Assembly (NCBI RefSeq): GCF_000969605.1
Contig: NZ_JZUE01000005.1
Span: 1-64,000, forward strand
Reading direction: 5' to 3'
Origin: Aquincola tertiaricarbonis
Lineage (GTDB): Bacteria > Pseudomonadota > Gammaproteobacteria > Burkholderiales > Burkholderiaceae_C
Length of the DNA stretch: 64,000 bases
Below, one piece after another: positions 60,019 to 64,000 of this stretch. The first letter of the stretch is position 1, and the number at the start of each line of letters is the position of its first letter. The position numbers and the translations under genes are program-made. The notes under the pieces were generated by a model. It was not told where the DNA came from. It did no database searches and saw only the letters and a program-made list of their open reading frames with translations.

Positions 60019-60582
60019 ATGAGTGATTTCGCGCGTCAGGTCGAAAGCCTGCGTCCCCAGCTGCTGCGCTTTGCCCGCACGCAGTTGCGCAACGAGGCCT
60101 GGGCCGAGGATGCGGTATCCGACACCTTGCTGGCTGCGCTGGAACGGCCGCAGGCCTTCGGTGGCCAGTCGCAGCTCAAGACCTGGCTGGTGGGCATCCT
60201 CAAGCACAAGGTGGTGGACCAGCTGCGACGCCATGCACGCGAAGCCACGGTGCTGGTGGACGAGGACGGCGAGGACCTGGACGAGCTGCTGTTCACGCCC
60301 CAGGGCCATTGGCGCGAGCCACCGGCGGCCTGGGCCAGCCCGGAGGCCTCGCTGGGCGAGCGCCAGTTCCTCGAGGTGCTGGAAGCCTGCGTGCAGCATC
60401 TGCCGCCCGCCCAGGGCCGCGTGTTCATGATGCGCGAGTGGCTGGAGCTGGACAGCGAAGAAATCTGCAAGGAATTGCGCATCACCCCGACCAACCTCTG
60501 GGTGCTGCTGCACCGCGCGCGGCTGCGGCTGCGCGAGTGCCTGGACCTGCGCTGGTTCCAACGTGCCAGCCGCCCCGCCTGA
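60019..60582 (+). CDS. ECF sigma factor divergent from the bufferin operon
   Basis: The 187-residue protein has sigma region 2 (LLRFARTQLRNEAWAEDAVS then DTLLAALERPQAF, KTWLVGILKHKVVDQLRRHA) and region 4 (VFMMREWLELDSEEICKELR, then ITPTNLWVLLHRARLRLREC). The ATG at 60019 is used. A zinc-finger protein gene follows 16 bases later. It probably activates the bufferin operon in response to metal or envelope stress; this is inferred from position. Confidence 0.93.
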   Translation: MSDFARQVESLRPQLLRFARTQLRNEAWAEDAVSDTLLAALERPQAFGGQSQLKTWLVGILKHKVVDQLRRHAREATVLVDEDGEDLDELLFTPQGHWREPPAAWASPEASLGERQFLEVLEACVQHLPPAQGRVFMMREWLELDSEEICKELRITPTNLWVLLHRARLRLRECLDLRWFQRASRPA

Positions 60583-60598
60583 TGTTGCGACGACACCC

Positions 60599-60826
60599 AT
60601 GAAGCTGATGCCCAACTGCCGCGAAACCACCCGCCTGGTGCTGGCCGGCGAAGACCGCCGCCTGCGGCTGGGCGAGCGCATCGGCGTGCGCCTGCACCTG
60701 ATGGCATGCCACGGCTGCACGCATTTCTCGGCGCAGGTGCTCGTGATGCGCGAGGCCATGAAGCAGTGGCGCGCCGGCCGGGACGGCCCGGCCGATCCGC
60801 CGCTGCCCAGGCGGCCGCACGACTGA
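60599..60826 (+). CDS. Mini zinc-finger anti-sigma factor candidate (ZAS/zf-HC2-like)
   Basis: The 75-residue protein lacks a membrane segment. It has the zinc-anchored anti-sigma motif H-x3-C-x2-C as HLMACHGC (His33, Cys37, Cys40), with a further Cys7 upstream, followed by a helix (FSAQVLVMREAMKQW) and a short Pro-rich tail. It follows the ECF gene in the same direction. As a soluble ZAS protein it could sense metal or oxidants directly. Confidence 0.8.
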   Translation: MKLMPNCRETTRLVLAGEDRRLRLGERIGVRLHLMACHGCTHFSAQVLVMREAMKQWRAGRDGPADPPLPRRPHD

Positions 60827-60853
60827 CCGCCCGGCCGCAAGGCCCACGACGCC

Positions 60854-61540
60854 TCAATCCAGCGCGCCGCCGCCGCGCTGCAGGTCCTGCCCCTGCCAGC
60901 CCAGCGCCACCTGCAGCGCCAGCACCACGGCCTCGATCTGCAGCACGAGCGCCAGGCTGGGCGGCGACACGCCCGCGGCTGCCAGCGCCGCCTGCTGCGG
61001 CAGCAGCGGCACATGCACGAAGCCGCTGCGCACGCCGCTGCCGGCCAGCCGGTGCTGCAGCCCGTAGAACACATGGTTGCAGACGAAGGTGCCGGCGGTC
61101 TGCGACACCGATGCCGGATGGCCCGCCGCCTTCAGCGCCGCCACGATGGCCTTGATGGGCAGGGTGCTGAAGTAGGCCGCCGGCCCATCCGCCACCACCG
61201 GCAGGTCCACCGGCTGCGCGCCGGCGTTGTCGGGGATGCGCGCGTCGTCGACGTTGATGGCCACGCGCTCCACCGACAGGTCGGTGCGGCCGTCGGCCTG
61301 GCCCAGGGCCAGCACCAGCCGGGGCCGATGCAGGGCCAGTGCTTCATCCAGCGCCCGCAACGACTGGCCGAACACGCAGGGCAGCACCACGCCGACCACC
61401 TGCGCCGCCGGGCCGCCGGGCAACTCCAGCTGGCGGCCGTGCAGCGCCTGCGCCACCGCGCCACTGGGGTTGAGCGGCATGCCGCCGAAGGGCTCAAAGC
61501 CGGTGACGAGCACCGTGGGAAGGGCTTGACTGCTGTGCAT
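60854..61540 (-). CDS. pcp: Pyroglutamyl-peptidase I
   Basis: This cytoplasmic cysteine peptidase removes N-terminal pyroglutamate from peptides. The 228-residue protein has the family C15 features: VTGFEPFGGMPLNPSG near the start, the catalytic Cys154 in TAGTFVCNHVFYG, and His176 in GFVHVPLLP; the catalytic Glu is expected in the VERVAINVDDARIPDN region. The ATG at 61540 is preferred to an upstream GTG. Its product, 5-oxoproline, is the substrate of the 5-oxoprolinase encoded 670 bases away. Confidence 0.95.
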   Translation of the reverse strand: MHSSQALPTVLVTGFEPFGGMPLNPSGAVAQALHGRQLELPGGPAAQVVGVVLPCVFGQSLRALDEALALHRPRLVLALGQADGRTDLSVERVAINVDDARIPDNAGAQPVDLPVVADGPAAYFSTLPIKAIVAALKAAGHPASVSQTAGTFVCNHVFYGLQHRLAGSGVRSGFVHVPLLPQQAALAAAGVSPPSLALVLQIEAVVLALQVALGWQGQDLQRGGGALD

Positions 61541-61688
61541 CGCTGCATTCTGGCCCGCCGCGTACACCTCTTCACAGGCGTCGGAACATGACTACAGGCA
61601 TTGCCGAGCCGGCCCGACAGGCGCGCCGCGCAGCGCTGCCTACAGTTTCCGTATCGCGCCCAGGCGCATCTGCACAGGAGTTCGAACG

Positions 61689-62210
61689 ATGCAAGCGACC
61701 CACCGCAACCGGCTCGCGATCGTGGCCTCGGCCGCCGCCCTCACCCTGCTGACGGCCTGCAGCCCGCGCAGCGACGACACCGCCGCCACCGGCACCGCCG
61801 GCGGCACGGTGGCCAGCACCGAGCCCGCACCGGTGCCCACCACGCCCTCGACCACGCCGCCGGCCACCACCACCGACTCGACGACCACCACGGCGGGCAG
61901 CGGCAACACCGGCAGCACCATGGACAACGTGGGCGATGCGGCCCGCAGCCTGGGCAATGCCGCCGAGAACGCCGCCGGCAACGTGGCCAGCGCCACCGGC
62001 GACGCCAGCCTCACGGCGAAGGTGAAGACCGCACTGATCACCGCGCCCGACCTGGGTTCGCTCAACATCGACGTGGACACCGCCAACGGCGTGGTCACGC
62101 TCAATGGCGAGGTGAAGAACGCCAACGAGAAGACCAAGGCCGAACAGGTGGCCTCCACCGTGATCGGCGTCACCTCGGTGGTGAACAAGCTGCAGGTGGC
62201 CAACAGCTAA
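61689..62210 (+). CDS. BON domain lipoprotein
   Basis: The 173-residue protein has a lipoprotein signal peptide (IVASAAALTLLTAC, lipid-anchor Cys near residue 24), a Thr/Pro/Ser/Gly-rich linker to about residue 80, and a C-terminal BON domain (DASLTAKVKTALITAPDLGS, then DTANGVVTLNGEVKNANEK). BON domains bind phospholipid membranes; OsmY-like proteins are induced by osmotic stress. AGGAG is 8 bases before the ATG. The stop overlaps that of the convergent 5-oxoprolinase gene. Confidence 0.92.
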   Translation: MQATHRNRLAIVASAAALTLLTACSPRSDDTAATGTAGGTVASTEPAPVPTTPSTTPPATTTDSTTTTAGSGNTGSTMDNVGDAARSLGNAAENAAGNVASATGDASLTAKVKTALITAPDLGSLNIDVDTANGVVTLNGEVKNANEKTKAEQVASTVIGVTSVVNKLQVANS

Positions 62211-64000
62211 GCGGCAGGGTCCCCCCAGCCGCCGCCGCCCGGCGTGTTCAGCACGAACACGTCGCCGGGCTGCAGTTCGGCCGAGCCGATGTGCCCCAGC
62301 GTCTCCACGCGGCCATCGGCTCTTTGCACATGGTTGCTGCCCACCTGGCCCGGCCGGCCGCCCTGCAGCCCGAAGGCGCCATGGAGGCGGCCGTTGCTCA
62401 GGATGCTGGCCGTCATCGGCTCCAGGAAGCGGATGCGGCGGGTGCCGCCATCGCCGCCCTTCCAGCGGCCGGCGCCGCCGGAGCCGGCACGGATCTCATA
62501 GCCTTCCAGCCGCACCGGGAAGCGGAACTCCAGCACCTCGGGATCGGTCAGGCGGGAGTTGGTCATGTGCGTCTGCACGACGCTGGTGCCGTCGAAACCC
62601 TCGCCCGCGCCGGAGCCGCCGGACACCGTCTCGTAGTACTGGTGGCGCGCATTGCCGAAGGTGAAGTTGTTCATCGTGCACTGGCCGGCCGCCATCACGC
62701 CCAGCGCGCCATACAGCGCATTGGTCACGCAGGTGGAGGTCTCCACGTTGCCGGCCACCACCGCCGCCGGCGGACGCGGGTTGAGCATGCACCCCTCGGG
62801 CACGATGACCTGCAGCGGCTTCAGGCAGCCGGCGTTGAGCGGGATGTCGTCGTCCACCAGCGTGCGGAAGACGTACAGCACCGCGGCCATGGTCACCGCC
62901 TTCGGCGCATTGAAGTTATTGGGCAGCTGCCCACTGGTGCCGGTGAAGTCGATGGTGGCCGCCCGCGCGGCCGCATCCACCTGCACCTGCACCCGGATGC
63001 AGGCACCGTTGTCCAGCGGCAGCTCGAAGCGCCCGTCCTTCAGCGCGGTGATCACGCGGCGCACCGATTCCTCCGCGTTGTCCTGCACATGGCCCATGTA
63101 AGCGGCCACGGTGGGCAGGCCGTACTGCGCCACCATCGCATGCAGCTCCTGCACGCCCTTCTCGTTGGCCGCGATCTGCGCCTGCAGGTCGGCCAGGTTC
63201 TGCGCCGGGTTGCGCGCCGGCCAGGGGCCGCTGGCCAGCAGCGCCAGCAACGCCTGCTCGCGCAGCACCGGGCCCTGCGGGCCCACCTCCACCAGCTTCA
63301 TGTTGTCGATCAGCACGCCTTCGTCGGCGATGGTCTGCGAGAACGGCGGCATCGAGCCCGGCGTGCTGCCGCCCACGTCGGCATGGTGGCCGCGCGAGGC
63401 CACGTAGAAGGCGGGCCGCGTGGCATCGGCGCCGCTGGCCTCGTCGAGGAACACCGGCGTCACCACGGTGATGTCGGGCAGGTGGGTGCCGCCGTGGTAC
63501 GGGTCGTTCAGAACGAACACCTCGCCCCGCTTCATGCCCGGGTTGCGCGCGATCACGCTCTTGATGGATTCGCTCATCGAGCCCAGATGCACCGGCATGT
63601 GCGGCGCATTGGCGATGAGGTTGCCGGCGCTGTCGAACAGCGCGCAGGAGAAGTCCAGCCGCTCCTTGATGTTCACCGAGTGCGCGGTGTTCTGCAGCCG
63701 CAGGCCCATCTGCTCGGCGATGTTCATGAAGAGGTTGTTGAACACCTCCAGCATCACCGGGTCGGCCTGGGTGCCCACTGCCACGGTGCCGGCGCGTGGC
63801 CGCACCCGGTGCAGCTCCACCGCGCCGCCGGCCAGCAGCCGGGCCTGCCAGCCGGGCTCCACCACGGTGGTGGCATTGCGCTCGGCCAGGATGGCCGGGC
63901 CGTCCACATGCGCGCCGGGCGGCAGCTGCTCGCGCTGGAACAGCCAGGCATCGCGCCAGCCGGCCGGCTGGTCGTCGGCCAGGCAGTACATGCGCACCGC
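62207..64000 (-). CDS. oplAH: 5-oxoprolinase (hydantoinase B part, C-terminal portion; gene continues past the window)
   Basis: The 598 visible codons cover the end of the HyuA-like part ([20 protein letters not shown]) and the complete HyuB-like part ([16 protein letters not shown], the [18 protein letters not shown] metal segment, [33 protein letters not shown], and the C-terminal [15 protein letters not shown]). The two domains are in one frame, so this is the fused, ATP-dependent OPLAH type that opens 5-oxoproline to glutamate. The N-terminus lies beyond position 64000. It fits with pcp in pyroglutamate recycling. Confidence 0.94.
   Translation of the reverse strand, partial: AVRMYCLADDQPAGWRDAWLFQREQLPPGAHVDGPAILAERNATTVVEPGWQARLLAGGAVELHRVRPRAGTVAVGTQADPVMLEVFNNLFMNIAEQMGLRLQNTAHSVNIKERLDFSCALFDSAGNLIANAPHMPVHLGSMSESIKSVIARNPGMKRGEVFVLNDPYHGGTHLPDITVVTPVFLDEASGADATRPAFYVASRGHHADVGGSTPGSMPPFSQTIADEGVLIDNMKLVEVGPQGPVLREQALLALLASGPWPARNPAQNLADLQAQIAANEKGVQELHAMVAQYGLPTVAAYMGHVQDNAEESVRRVITALKDGRFELPLDNGACIRVQVQVDAAARAATIDFTGTSGQLPNNFNAPKAVTMAAVLYVFRTLVDDDIPLNAGCLKPLQVIVPEGCMLNPRPPAAVVAGNVETSTCVTNALYGALGVMAAGQCTMNNFTFGNARHQYYETVSGGSGAGEGFDGTSVVQTHMTNSRLTDPEVLEFRFPVRLEGYEIRAGSGGAGRWKGGDGGTRRIRFLEPMTASILSNGRLHGAFGLQGGRPGQVGSNHVQRADGRVETLGHIGSAELQPGDVFVLNTPGGGGWGDPAA

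Overview
The window is a high-GC chromosomal segment with no insertion sequence, phage gene, rRNA operon or CRISPR array. Gene content and order point to a betaproteobacterium of the order Burkholderiales, most like the Rubrivivax/Leptothrix/Ideonella group. The main signs are tRNA-Leu-tig-clpP-clpX-lon, ilvB-ilvH-ilvC-pssA-leuA, and the set sigma factor/DUF3619/DUF3106/RDD. The genus is an inference from family resemblance, not from a search. Coding density is very high: many neighbours overlap by 4 bases (ATGA, GTGA or TTGA), several convergent pairs share their stop codons, and no gene-free stretch exceeds about 240 bases.

Layout. 1-6.3 kb: the end of a tRNA-Gly, then the protein quality-control block lon, clpX, clpP, tig and tRNA-Leu(UAG), all on the minus strand, with a heat-shock-type promoter in front of lon. 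6.3-10.7 kb: an RND efflux pump and its lipoprotein adaptor behind a TetR-type palindrome. 10.7-13.8 kb: hpnCDE, making squalene for hopanoids. 13.8-16.9 kb: a TIGR03790 secreted protein, an IclR regulator and a PbpG-type D-Ala-D-Ala endopeptidase. 16.9-25 kb: branched-chain amino acid synthesis (ilvB, ilvH, ilvC) with pssA and two different 2-isopropylmalate synthases. The longer one lies behind a leucine leader peptide and attenuator that no ORF caller would list. 25-28.4 kb: a sigma-factor operon, diacylglycerol kinase and a LOG protein. 28.4-33 kb: PII, a FemAB-like protein, and soluble and membrane pyrophosphatases head to head.

33-41 kb holds the most unusual locus: five overlapping or abutting minus-strand genes encoding a GAF-HlyD membrane protein, a PqqD/M50 protease/HlyD fusion, a short SecA-like ATPase, a periplasmic adaptor and a PAS-GGDEF diguanylate cyclase. 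Divergent from it (41.2-47 kb) is a signalling operon: a hybrid kinase with three receivers, CheR, a stand-alone CheB methylesterase domain, and a receiver-kinase. The five-gene set looks like an undescribed envelope export or processing machine. Its substrate is not visible here.

47-53.5 kb: an orphan DUF4212 protein, an FMN riboswitch controlling a RibH2-type lumazine synthase, and a 1,501-residue CHASE/PAS hybrid kinase with its own receiver. 53.7-57.4 kb: an aminotransferase translationally chained to ybgC-tolQ-tolR-tolA, but tolB and pal do not follow. 57.4-60.8 kb: a bufferin-type metallophore operon (hvfA/hvfB/hvfC plus DoxX) with a divergent ECF sigma factor and a mini zinc-finger anti-sigma candidate. 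60.8-64 kb: pyroglutamyl peptidase, a BON-domain lipoprotein and the 3' part of 5-oxoprolinase, which together suggest pyroglutamate salvage.
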